Shown: one piece after another, positions 40,803-49,110 of the stretch
How the letters are laid out: each line of letters opens with the position of its first letter
Numbering within the stretch: position 1 is the stretch's first letter
Assembly (NCBI GenBank): GCA_006503535.1
Contig: QYRS01000006.1
Coordinates: 868,001-932,000 of the forward strand
Reading direction: 5' to 3'
Length of the DNA stretch: 64,000 nt
Source of the DNA: Arthrinium phaeospermum
Taxonomy: Eukaryota > Ascomycota > Sordariomycetes > Amphisphaeriales > Apiosporaceae
Notes under the pieces: generated by a model
The model's input: only the letters and a program-made list of their open reading frames with translations
What the model was told of the DNA's origin: nothing
Databases searched by the model: none
Program-made: the position numbers and the translations under genes

Positions 40803-42779
40803 ATGCAAGTTCTGTACGCTAGAACAATGATGTCTTTTAGTTTCTACCACCCACGCGAAAGGGTCTTTCAAAAAAGACCACCTGGACGTCAACAGCCAAG
40901 GGGACAGGCAGCTGGAACGACTCATCTCATGCCGATTTACAATACCACGACCCAGAACGTTTCTCCCCAAGAGTCTCCTGTTGACCCACATGGGAGCACG
41001 TCCACTCTGGCCACTTCTCCTGAGCCCCCAGATGCGGGTGTGAAGGCGCGCAGAGAGCCTACGGTAACCCACGATGAACCCACCGCGAACTGCACTCTGG
41101 GGACGCAACGAACTCCCTTGCCTTCCTTCCGCGGAAGCCCCTTGGCCAACAAGACTATGGGTCCCGAATTCCCCAGACCCCAGTCCGATACCACCCTTGG
41201 TAGGAAGACAGTGACCGAGCCTTCTCCCCTCGCTGGTCACGTTGGGCACCAGTCAGACCAAGAGTCCAGGGTGGTCAGCATCTCCCGATGTGATGGGAAG
41301 ACGGATGGGCGAGAGCTGTCGGCCCACCCCTGTTCTCGAAGTGACCAACAGGACGAGGAAGATGCAGCCAGCCTCTCTGATCACCCTCGTGTTGGTGGGC
41401 AACTGCATCAAGGCCGAGCGCCTTCTTCGCCCCCTCATCGTCCGCATCTTGGCGACCAGTCGGATAAAGCACGAGTGGGGATAAGCATTGCCACCCTTTG
41501 TGATGAAGGTCAACTCGAACCGAGGCCAGAACTTGCTCGACCACCCCCTATCCCCCAGACAGGCAGCCACTCGAGTCCAGATCCCGACGTTTCATCGTCT
41601 AATGACGCACCTTATGATGGTGGTGGCCAGGTCGAGGATAGTGGTGGTCCCGATGGCTCACCGGTCTTCGAAGCCCAATCGGAGAGGCCGCCCAACGGGA
41701 TCAGCTCATCGAACGACCCTCGTGAGGGTGGGCAACCTGAGCAGCCGCTGGAGCCTGCTTTGCCCCCTATCCATCACAATCAAAGCCTGTCAAGCGCTAT
41801 ATGCGAGGTGACCAACGTCTCGGATAAGACCCAGGCCAACCAATGGCTAGACTCTGCCAGACTTCCTCACTTGTCACTCCTTGGCGACCAGTCGGATATG
41901 CCACCCAAAGGGATCAGCTCATCGGATGACCCCCGTGATGGTGGTCAACCTGAGCAGGGGCCAGAGCCTGATGTGACTCCTATCTCATATCGAGACAACC
42001 ATTTAGCCGCTGCGGCAGGAAAAACCACAGCCCCTCACTTGTCACTCCTTGGCGACCAGTCGGATCAAGATCCCATGGACCGCAGCGTTTCGAGCAGCTC
42101 CTGCGATGATGGTTGCCTCCCGCAGGGAGTACCAACGCCCTGCCCTCAGGCAACCGACCAAGCCAGCCAAGGGTCTGATTCGCATGACCTGTTGAGATTG
42201 GAGCCTAGACCCGACAACCAACCGGATGAAAACACTAGCAGAGCTGCGTCGCGCATGCACGGTGGCGAGGCACGGTGGGACCCCAACCGGGAACCCTCCA
42301 ACGAGAGTACCCAGGTCCCCCGCAGTGAAGAAGAGCTTACCAGTGAAGGGACTACTCTTAGTTGTCCAACCTCACCATCGTCGTCGGCTGTTGGAACTTC
42401 CCAGAAACGACGGCACGATGGCCCCTCTGCAACTCCACCCAGAAAGAAGAGAGCGCGGGAGCTTCGACCCCCCTCAGACCATGACTGTTGGGACGGCGAC
42501 TACAACGGCCTTTTGGCTTGGCTAGATGGACGTCCGAATGAAGAACGCCTAGGCTTGTTGCTGCACATGGTCAGAGAGTTCGCTGGCTGCGATACAGGCC
42601 AATCAATTGTCCCAACCCATTCACTTCCGCGATGCGCCCGGGCCGATATATTCATCCACCTATTACTTGGCCTCGGTGACAAGGACGAACTTTCCGACGA
42701 CGAACCGACACCATCGTGGTTCATGTCATCTCTTCGTAGAGGACGCACAGTGTCGGAGGCAATAGAGAGCCGGTTGTGA
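40803..42779 (+). CDS. Large disordered hypothetical protein with GDQSD repeats
   Basis: Single-exon frame of 658 residues; ATG at 40803, 47 bp after a TATA box. The sequence is rich in Ser, Pro, Asp, Gln and Gly. A loosely conserved unit recurs: LGDQSD, then GISSSNDP or GISSSDDP, then a GGQPEQ tract; examples start near residues 217, 294, 358 and 416. The C-terminal part is different and more ordered: a basic cluster (RKKRARELRPPS) followed by DHDCWDGDYNGLLAWLDGR and RLGLLLHMVREFAGC, which may be a small folded domain. No known domain is recognised. The basic patch could be a nuclear signal. Probably a lineage-specific gene; function unknown. Confidence 0.6.
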   Translation: MQVLYARTMMSFSFYHPRERVFQKRPPGRQQPRGQAAGTTHLMPIYNTTTQNVSPQESPVDPHGSTSTLATSPEPPDAGVKARREPTVTHDEPTANCTLGTQRTPLPSFRGSPLANKTMGPEFPRPQSDTTLGRKTVTEPSPLAGHVGHQSDQESRVVSISRCDGKTDGRELSAHPCSRSDQQDEEDAASLSDHPRVGGQLHQGRAPSSPPHRPHLGDQSDKARVGISIATLCDEGQLEPRPELARPPPIPQTGSHSSPDPDVSSSNDAPYDGGGQVEDSGGPDGSPVFEAQSERPPNGISSSNDPREGGQPEQPLEPALPPIHHNQSLSSAICEVTNVSDKTQANQWLDSARLPHLSLLGDQSDMPPKGISSSDDPRDGGQPEQGPEPDVTPISYRDNHLAAAAGKTTAPHLSLLGDQSDQDPMDRSVSSSSCDDGCLPQGVPTPCPQATDQASQGSDSHDLLRLEPRPDNQPDENTSRAASRMHGGEARWDPNREPSNESTQVPRSEEELTSEGTTLSCPTSPSSSAVGTSQKRRHDGPSATPPRKKRARELRPPSDHDCWDGDYNGLLAWLDGRPNEERLGLLLHMVREFAGCDTGQSIVPTHSLPRCARADIFIHLLLGLGDKDELSDDEPTPSWFMSSLRRGRTVSEAIESRL

Positions 42780-43102
42780 ATCCGGCCGAGGGATGCAGCT
42801 GAGTGACGACGATACTTTGCTCGGCGTACAGGAACTTCTTTTCTCGTCTTGGCTGGGCTAGGGTAGGGTCAATGGCTATGGTTCAGGAATAACTGCAGTT
42901 CTCTCCATCAGATCATCTGGTCACTGGTGACCAGTATGGAAATGGAGAGCTTAAGTATGGATCACCAAAAAGCTGCGTTTGTCATGCATTACCTGTCAAG
43001 CTATCGTGATAACAATACAATGAGATTCTCCCGGAACTGCCTCTAGCCTTGCCTGCTTTCATGTGCCATTTGCCTGCGAGGAACGTGCCGGCCGCCTTTG
43101 TA
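42780..43102. other. Short convergent intergenic region
   Basis: 3' ends of the disordered-protein gene and the FHA-kinase gene meet here. CTGGTCACTGGTGACCAG near 42919 is a perfect 18-bp palindrome and may be a terminator-like hairpin. Confidence 0.4.
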
Positions 43103-45144
43103 TCAAGTCTCTAGCTTGCCAGCACCCGCGACTTTCCCATCAACCCTTGGCCGCAGCCTCTTCAGCCAATCGGCACGGCAAGCCAATGCTTCGGCACCCA
43201 AAGTGCGCTTGGGCTGCCGGCGAGGCCTGGGATCAGTAGCGACTGTGGAGGCCGCCGTCCGAGTCCGGGCTCCCAAATAGTCCGGTATGTACCACGTGGA
43301 AATGTCGCATATGTCCCGGGTGGATGGTGGGGACCCGGGATGTGGAGACTCGGGACGTGGGCACTCGAAACGCAGTACGGAATATGGCGTCGCCGTGTCT
43401 GGCAAGGAATGCGGCGTCAGAACCTGCATGCTCGCTAGTCTAGCACGTGCTTCCATGTCGTCCAAAGAGGGGAAGAAGTCGTGGAGTGTGTTGCCAGCCG
43501 CTCCACCACCGGCAACGTTTGCAAGCCATGTTTCCACGCCTGGCGTTTGGGGGGTATAAACGAAACGCGAAGCCGGCGGACCCGGTGGCGGAGAGAAATC
43601 GTGCCGGCCGAAATCCCCGGCATCTTCAAGATTCTGATTGTCGTTGGCATACTGGGGACGGATAGTTGGAGGACCTCCCGTAGGCCACGCGTTGGTGACG
43701 TCGTCTTCGAATACAGCACCAGAAGGTTGCAGGTCTGGCACATCGGCGACAGGAGAAGTGATGAAAGAGTGCTCGAGGCATTTGCTTGCCGAAGGACGAA
43801 CCACCGGGTCTTCCTCGAGAGTGTGACAGATGAAGTCGGCTATTGGAGACTGGGGCCGGCTCAGGCGTTGGTACACGTCTGCGAGCCACTGGCGGGACCG
43901 GGACGGTTGTTGCTCGTCGCGAGGCCGAGGGATCCCAAAGGCGAGAGCGAGCAGGCTCATACCAAACGACCAGATATCGCGCTTTTTGGAGCGAGAATTG
44001 CCCGACCAGACCTCCGGGGCCGTGTATACGGGTGTGCCGTAGCTCAGCCGAGGTTCATCAATGTCCACCGCCTCGCCAAAGTCGAGCAAAACCACATGGA
44101 TCGGCGCACGGCAAGACAGCATGATGTTGCCAGGTTTGATATCACAGTGGATGACGCCTTGTTCGTGCATGTAGCACACCGCTTCCAGTAGCTGCTGGCT
44201 GATATCTTTCAACTCGTTGGGATTGAACCGTCCAGCGTCATTGTGCTCGTCCTGGAGGGTACGCCCGCCAACAAATTCCGTGATAAGAATTGGCATGTCG
44301 CTTTCGTAGATGAATGCCATGAACTTGACTATATGTTTCTGGATCTTGTGTCAGAGGGTCGAGAAAGGTGTAAAGGGGACGAAGTGCCTACATGAGTGAG
44401 GCGGCCAAGGAGCTCGACCTCTTGAAACCTGAAGTGCTTATGGTAGATGACTTTGCCCGCGTAGCTCGCCGCTGTCTCGTTGTGTATCATCTTGTACACC
44501 CTGGCGGCACCCCCCTTCCCGATATATTCCCCCTGTCTGAAGGCATTTACAATAGTTGTTCCCCCATAGCTGGTCCCCGCTTGGATATTCAATTGCGCTA
44601 AGAGCGGCACTTGTTCTAGCATATGCTCACTGCAATAGCGCGCCCATTCCCGCCCAAAGCCTTCTTGGTCATCATGATCGTGTCGTTGGATTCGGAATGT
44701 GTACTCCTGAAGAACGATTTCGAACTCAAATGGCGCGAATCTCGTCTGGACAACACATACAGGAGGAGTGCCGGAGTCGCCACGCCCTTCACGAATCCAA
44801 GTACCATACATGCTGAGATTCTGAATGCATAGTTGCCTGTCAGGCGTGAACCGCAAGGCGAAATGCTTTCGGCTGACGCCTTGGGTACCGGCCAGTACAA
44901 AGTCATTCGAGTCGCTTCTACCGAAGACATAGCCAAGGCTTTGGTTCTTGGGTGGCTGGGCCGTGGTGATGCAAAGAATAGGAGGAGACACGGGCGCTGG
45001 GGTGTCCATGTCTTGGCCGAGGCCACTGGCGGCATCCTGGTCGAAGAGATGGCCATGGCTCTCCTCCCGGATGGAGTAGATGGCATTGTGGGGATCTAGG
45101 AGGAACGGAAGATGAGTCGACTGGATGTCCACAATAGCTGCCAT
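43103..45144 (-). CDS. FHA-domain serine/threonine protein kinase
   Basis: Two exons, 44392-45144 and 43103-44338 (53-bp intron), give 662 residues. An FHA phosphothreonine-binding domain occupies about residues 65-130, with GRSDSND, VSRKHF, N and GTW in the right order. A kinase domain follows: glycine loop GKGGAARVYK, lysine in YAGKVIYHK, catalytic loop HCDIKPGNIM (HRD written as HCD), DFG intact, and APE in YTAPEVWSG. The remaining ~200 residues are disordered and Pro-rich. FHA-kinases such as Rad53/Dun1 act in DNA-damage signalling, but this one is diverged and lineage-specific, so a role cannot be given. Divergent from the gene at 45472. Confidence 0.87.
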
Positions 45145-45471
45145 GTTGTTTGGGGGGGCGAGAGGAAGAGAGGCATGGCTTTACTTGCTTTTTGGACACC
45201 CGCCATGAGTGCGAACTGCACACTCTTTATGTACACCATTGATGCTTGCCGCTTGCTTCGATGCCAGCCAATAGCAGGTGCATTCTTCCAACGGCCAATC
45301 GCAGGACACCTCAACATGGTACCCAACCAGACCACCCCTGCATCGGGTTTACTTACCCCACTCTGCGGATCTTGAGCCTGCCTGTCCTCAGGGGGCCATT
45401 CCTGGCAAACTTCCCTCCATCATCTCATCATCCCATCATCCAAACTCCTCATCGCCTAACACTTCACAGCC
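45145..45471. promoter_or_regulatory. Divergent promoter between FHA-kinase and hypothetical gene
   Basis: A 327-bp spacer between head-to-head genes, with two CCAAT-box-like sequences near 45268 and 45294. No TATA box is clear. Confidence 0.4.
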
Positions 45472-46209
45472 ATGGTCACTGTCGAGGAACTCGAATGCCT
45501 TGAGCAGCAGCAGTTCACATCTCATTCCCTGTCGCCCTCGTCATCGTCCACCGGAGAGGAACTGCCACATGCTGACAGGCTACGACGTGTGAAAGATTCC
45601 GTCTATGCACTCATGGCCAGCTTGCGCTATATGGGGTCTGATGGGCGTCAAGTTCTCAAACAGGACGAATTGGTCATTTCTGGGCGAAACGAAGTTCGTC
45701 TGCGGGACAAAGACGCCCCTCAGGACTTGACTAGCCTTGCGTACTGGCAGTCAAAGGAGCAGTTCTTCCGCGAGCACTACAACCGCCTCTATCGCGCCAA
45801 GTACCCGAGACCGCCCGAGATGGTGAGAACAAATAGCCCGCAACAGGCCGAGCAGGACATGTTCGACCAGTGCGTACGCGACCTGGAGAAACGCCAGAAG
45901 ACGGTCGCTGCCTGGGTACAAGAGTCGGCGCCGCTGCCACCGCCACCGCCAGCTCCCTCTCCACCCTCTCGCAAATCCCGGAACACGGCGAACCCGAAGA
46001 GGAAAAGGAATGATGAGGAAGGTGGCATGAACAAGCAGCCTGCGAAGCGCTTGCGACCGACATCCCCAACAGCACCTGCGAGTGAGAAGGACAAGGACCA
46101 CAAGCAGGGGCATCACAGCGGCAGCCAAGTGGAAAGCAGGAAACTGAGGAGTGTGCGTATAGCTCAAATGCGTGGAAGGAATCGCGGGACAGCCCGCAGC
46201 GGCCCCTAG
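45472..46209 (+). CDS. Hypothetical basic, probably nuclear protein
   Basis: Single-exon gene, 245 residues. The N-terminal half (residues about 30-140) is mildly helical: RVKDSVYALMASLRYMGSDG, then SLAYWQSKEQFFREHYNRLYR, a compact region that looks conserved. The C-terminal half is disordered, with a polyproline stretch and Lys/Arg clusters (NPKRKRND, PAKRLRP) that look like nuclear localisation signals. No known domain recognised. Shares a promoter region with the FHA-kinase, so the two may be co-expressed. Function unknown. Confidence 0.6.
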   Translation: MVTVEELECLEQQQFTSHSLSPSSSSTGEELPHADRLRRVKDSVYALMASLRYMGSDGRQVLKQDELVISGRNEVRLRDKDAPQDLTSLAYWQSKEQFFREHYNRLYRAKYPRPPEMVRTNSPQQAEQDMFDQCVRDLEKRQKTVAAWVQESAPLPPPPPAPSPPSRKSRNTANPKRKRNDEEGGMNKQPAKRLRPTSPTAPASEKDKDHKQGHHSGSQVESRKLRSVRIAQMRGRNRGTARSGP

Positions 46210-46850
46210 TCTAGTTAATGCGATGCCAGCCTATCCTGACCCGTCCCTGTCGTTCAGTGCATCCAGCCCTCACTGCCCGTGGTAGCTGGAACCCAACCAG
46301 GGGTATCTGCCAGTCCAATGCCTACCACGTCTGCTACATGCCCGGGTCGCTTCCTATTGGCAAGCCGGGGAGTGACTCAATAATCAGACCAGCCCCCATC
46401 AGCATCGCCCAGGGCGTAGTGGAGGGTCGGCTGTAGAGGGTCGGCTCGGTGCACCCAGCCGCTCATTGCCACCCAGTACGTGTTGTATATGGACATCTGC
46501 CTACCCTCATGCTCGCCCATCACTCCAACGACCCTTGGCCAACAGCATGCAGCCCACCCTCGTTTTCTCAGACCATGGATGAGAGACGACATCACCCCTT
46601 TTTGGTATCATGTGCCACTTGACAACCCTGTAGCTGTGCATAGTAAAATCCTGACAGCAACCTTGACTAGACCTCTGAGGCCTTCATGACGACCAGACTG
46701 GAGCCAATGGCCTCTCGCATCATGCTGAATGCCTCTCTGACGACGTGGGCTCAAAGAAGGACAGTACAAGGAGAAGGGATGTGAGGCATTCTATGGTAAA
46801 ACCAACAGATACTTACCCAAGTTCCCCGGGTATTTGAATCCCGCTATCTT
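46210..46850. other. Intergenic, no supported gene
   Basis: Short frames only. It leads into a 13-bp minisatellite directly before the next gene's ATG. Confidence 0.4.
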
Positions 46851-46920
46851 CCCACTCGCCATTCCCACTCGCCATTCCCACTCGCCATTCCCACTCGCCA
46901 TTCCCACTCGCCATTCCCAC
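46851..46920 (+). repeat. 13-bp minisatellite in the 5' leader
   Basis: Unit CCCACTCGCCATT repeats 5.4 times without mismatch and ends 4 bp before the ATG of the zinc-finger gene. Confidence 0.95.
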
Positions 46921-46924
46921 CAGT

Positions 46925-48568
46925 ATGCTCTTCAGTCCATACGATGCGTTAGGGCTGGATGCTCAACCAGTTACATACTCGACTGTCAAGAAGCACTTCA
47001 AGGTTGCCATTTTAGAACAGCACCCGGATAAGAACGGTGATACCGGTCGATGGCCCAGTGTCGACGACATCAAGGCAGCCAAAGAGTATCTGGACGAATA
47101 TGGCGAAACAGAAGCATTCGAGAAATACCAGGACTTTCCACGCACCTTCTTTCCTAGGACTCATCGTGTCTTTCGCCAACCAGACTTGACTGATGGGTTC
47201 TGGCAATGCAGATTCTGCCACCTTGTCGCTCGTTCCGAGTCAGCTTCGGAACATCTCGCAGTCCACCAGCGCGACGTCTGTGAGCTGTGCAAAGCTGAGA
47301 TGCCAATGGAGAGGCTCCACGAACATACTCAGTTTGAGCACTCATGTGTCTACTGCGAAGCCCGCCTGCAGAAAGACCAGCTTTATTCCCACGTCATTTC
47401 CAGTCATTCAGGAGACTTGTGCCGAGACTGTTCCGAACTGAGCGGGGCGAGTCTTTTCCAGCATCTTCGCCATGCTCACGAGGCGAGCCAGTGTCTGATT
47501 TGCTACGACAAGCACGTACAGATGCCTCAGCATCTCCGGGAGTCACACCACTGGCGGCCGTGTGACAGCTGCCCTGGTGGTGGCTACCTCCGCTACCATG
47601 TCCAGTCGGAGCATCCCGCCGTCCCATGCCCGGCGTGCAATTGGCCGGTGATCCGAACCGAGCTCGACTTTCATCTCCATACGATACACCACTTCCAACC
47701 CTGCGCCGAGTGCACATTCGATGGCCTGCAGCACATCATCGAAGGCCACCAGTGGAAGAGCTGCGAGGACTGCGGGGAAGCCATTTCAACGCCAAACTAT
47801 ACATCGCATCTGGTCCAACGACATGCCTTCTTCAGCTGTCCATTCTGCGACGCGGCAGAACCAGATAGGCCAGCGATCGAAGAGCATATGGCTCTGGATC
47901 ACTATTTTGAGCCTTGCCAATTGTGTGGCAGGCCGCAGCCTGAGGAGGGTATGGCCAGGCATCTTGTTCAAGACCATGCATGGAGCGAGTGTCCCTTCTG
48001 CGACGTCGTCATGCCAAAGGAAGAGCTCAGACTACACATACTGCAGAGACACAACGAAACCGAGACTTGCCCAGCTTGCGGAGATGTGCAAACGATAACC
48101 GGGCTCAACATCCACCTTCTTGAAGAGCATTCGTGGAGGAAATGTCCGTTTTGCGATGCGACGGAGCCCGAAAAGGACATACGAGAACACATCCTTCAGA
48201 ACCACGATACCAAGAACTGCTCGCTATGTGGGGATTCTGAGCCGGTCTTGACGTCCATGTGGACGTCCCATCTGGAACATGTCCATGCGTCTATCGAATG
48301 CCCTCTATGTCAGGCGATTGTACTGCAAAGCGAGATACGTGACCACCTCGAGGCAGAGCTACCTCCACGGTCTCTCCCTCCACCCGCAAGCCCAACACCA
48401 CCGCCACAACCTCCAGCGCCGCTGCGTCACCCAGCCACGTCAGGGAAAGGACAGTGCCCCTATTGCCCCCGGATATTCAAGATTTCGTTTATGGATGAGC
48501 ATATTCGCCGGAGGCATGGGGGGAAGAGAAAGCATCAAGGATTCAGAGGGAAAGCGATTCTATTGTAG
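46925..48568 (+). CDS. J-domain protein with a long array of C2H2-like zinc fingers; C-terminus probably frameshifted
   Basis: Single-exon gene, 547 residues as written. Residues about 5-70 form a DnaJ-like domain: YDALGLDA, then the HPD motif in EQHPDKNGD, and AKEYLDEYGE. From about residue 100 to 520 there are 17 CxxC units, most followed by HxxxH or HLxxxH at C2H2 spacing, as in CPFCDVVMPKEELRLHILQRH. The array fills the protein and would bind many zincs; such proteins often bind nucleic acid or protein partners. The frame stops at 48568, but the +2 frame continues to 48632 and encodes another finger (YCSGCGKDF, HRSRH). One G fewer in the G6 run at 48518-48523 would join them into about 568 residues. 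Function unknown. Confidence 0.78.
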   Translation: MLFSPYDALGLDAQPVTYSTVKKHFKVAILEQHPDKNGDTGRWPSVDDIKAAKEYLDEYGETEAFEKYQDFPRTFFPRTHRVFRQPDLTDGFWQCRFCHLVARSESASEHLAVHQRDVCELCKAEMPMERLHEHTQFEHSCVYCEARLQKDQLYSHVISSHSGDLCRDCSELSGASLFQHLRHAHEASQCLICYDKHVQMPQHLRESHHWRPCDSCPGGGYLRYHVQSEHPAVPCPACNWPVIRTELDFHLHTIHHFQPCAECTFDGLQHIIEGHQWKSCEDCGEAISTPNYTSHLVQRHAFFSCPFCDAAEPDRPAIEEHMALDHYFEPCQLCGRPQPEEGMARHLVQDHAWSECPFCDVVMPKEELRLHILQRHNETETCPACGDVQTITGLNIHLLEEHSWRKCPFCDATEPEKDIREHILQNHDTKNCSLCGDSEPVLTSMWTSHLEHVHASIECPLCQAIVLQSEIRDHLEAELPPRSLPPPASPTPPPQPPAPLRHPATSGKGQCPYCPRIFKISFMDEHIRRRHGGKRKHQGFRGKAILL

Positions 48569-48632
48569 CGGTTGCGGCAAAGATTTCGCTGAATCACATA
48601 GGTCACGCCACAAGAACTGTTCGAGTGGCTAG

Positions 48633-49110
48633 TCCACTTCGCACTATACCGAGGAGTCAACTGGAGTCTGTACAACAATGCAATGCATTAATGAGAAAGA
48701 AAATTAATTGATAAATATAGTTGAATGCCGGCATGACTTGATGGTAATACAGTTCAGACCGATATATTGAATCGTGTTGAGTAATCATGGGAGGCAGGTC
48801 ATCGCCATGGTCTCTGCTGCGGCTGGCTTCGGTTGAGCGTGTGCGCCAAGGATTTCCATACGGGCATGGTTCTTTGTCGGGGAAGGGGCACGCAATAGCA
48901 CTGTTATTACCACTAACACATCCCTGTCTTAGGAACCCGAGCCCACTGCCGTCCGCCTTGCGCGCCTTGCGCCCACATGTTGTATTGCAGGATTTAGTAC
49001 ATGGGCCTGATGCCAGTTTCCTATCCCATATTGAACTTCAAAAAGATAATCCATCCGATTATTAAAGCTGGCCAGCAGCCTAACAGGAAAGCTAGCTTTG
49101 AGTCTCGAAC
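48633..49110. other. Convergent intergenic region
   Basis: 3' flanks of the zinc-finger gene and the coiled-coil gene. AT-rich near 48680-48720; no gene seen. Confidence 0.4.
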
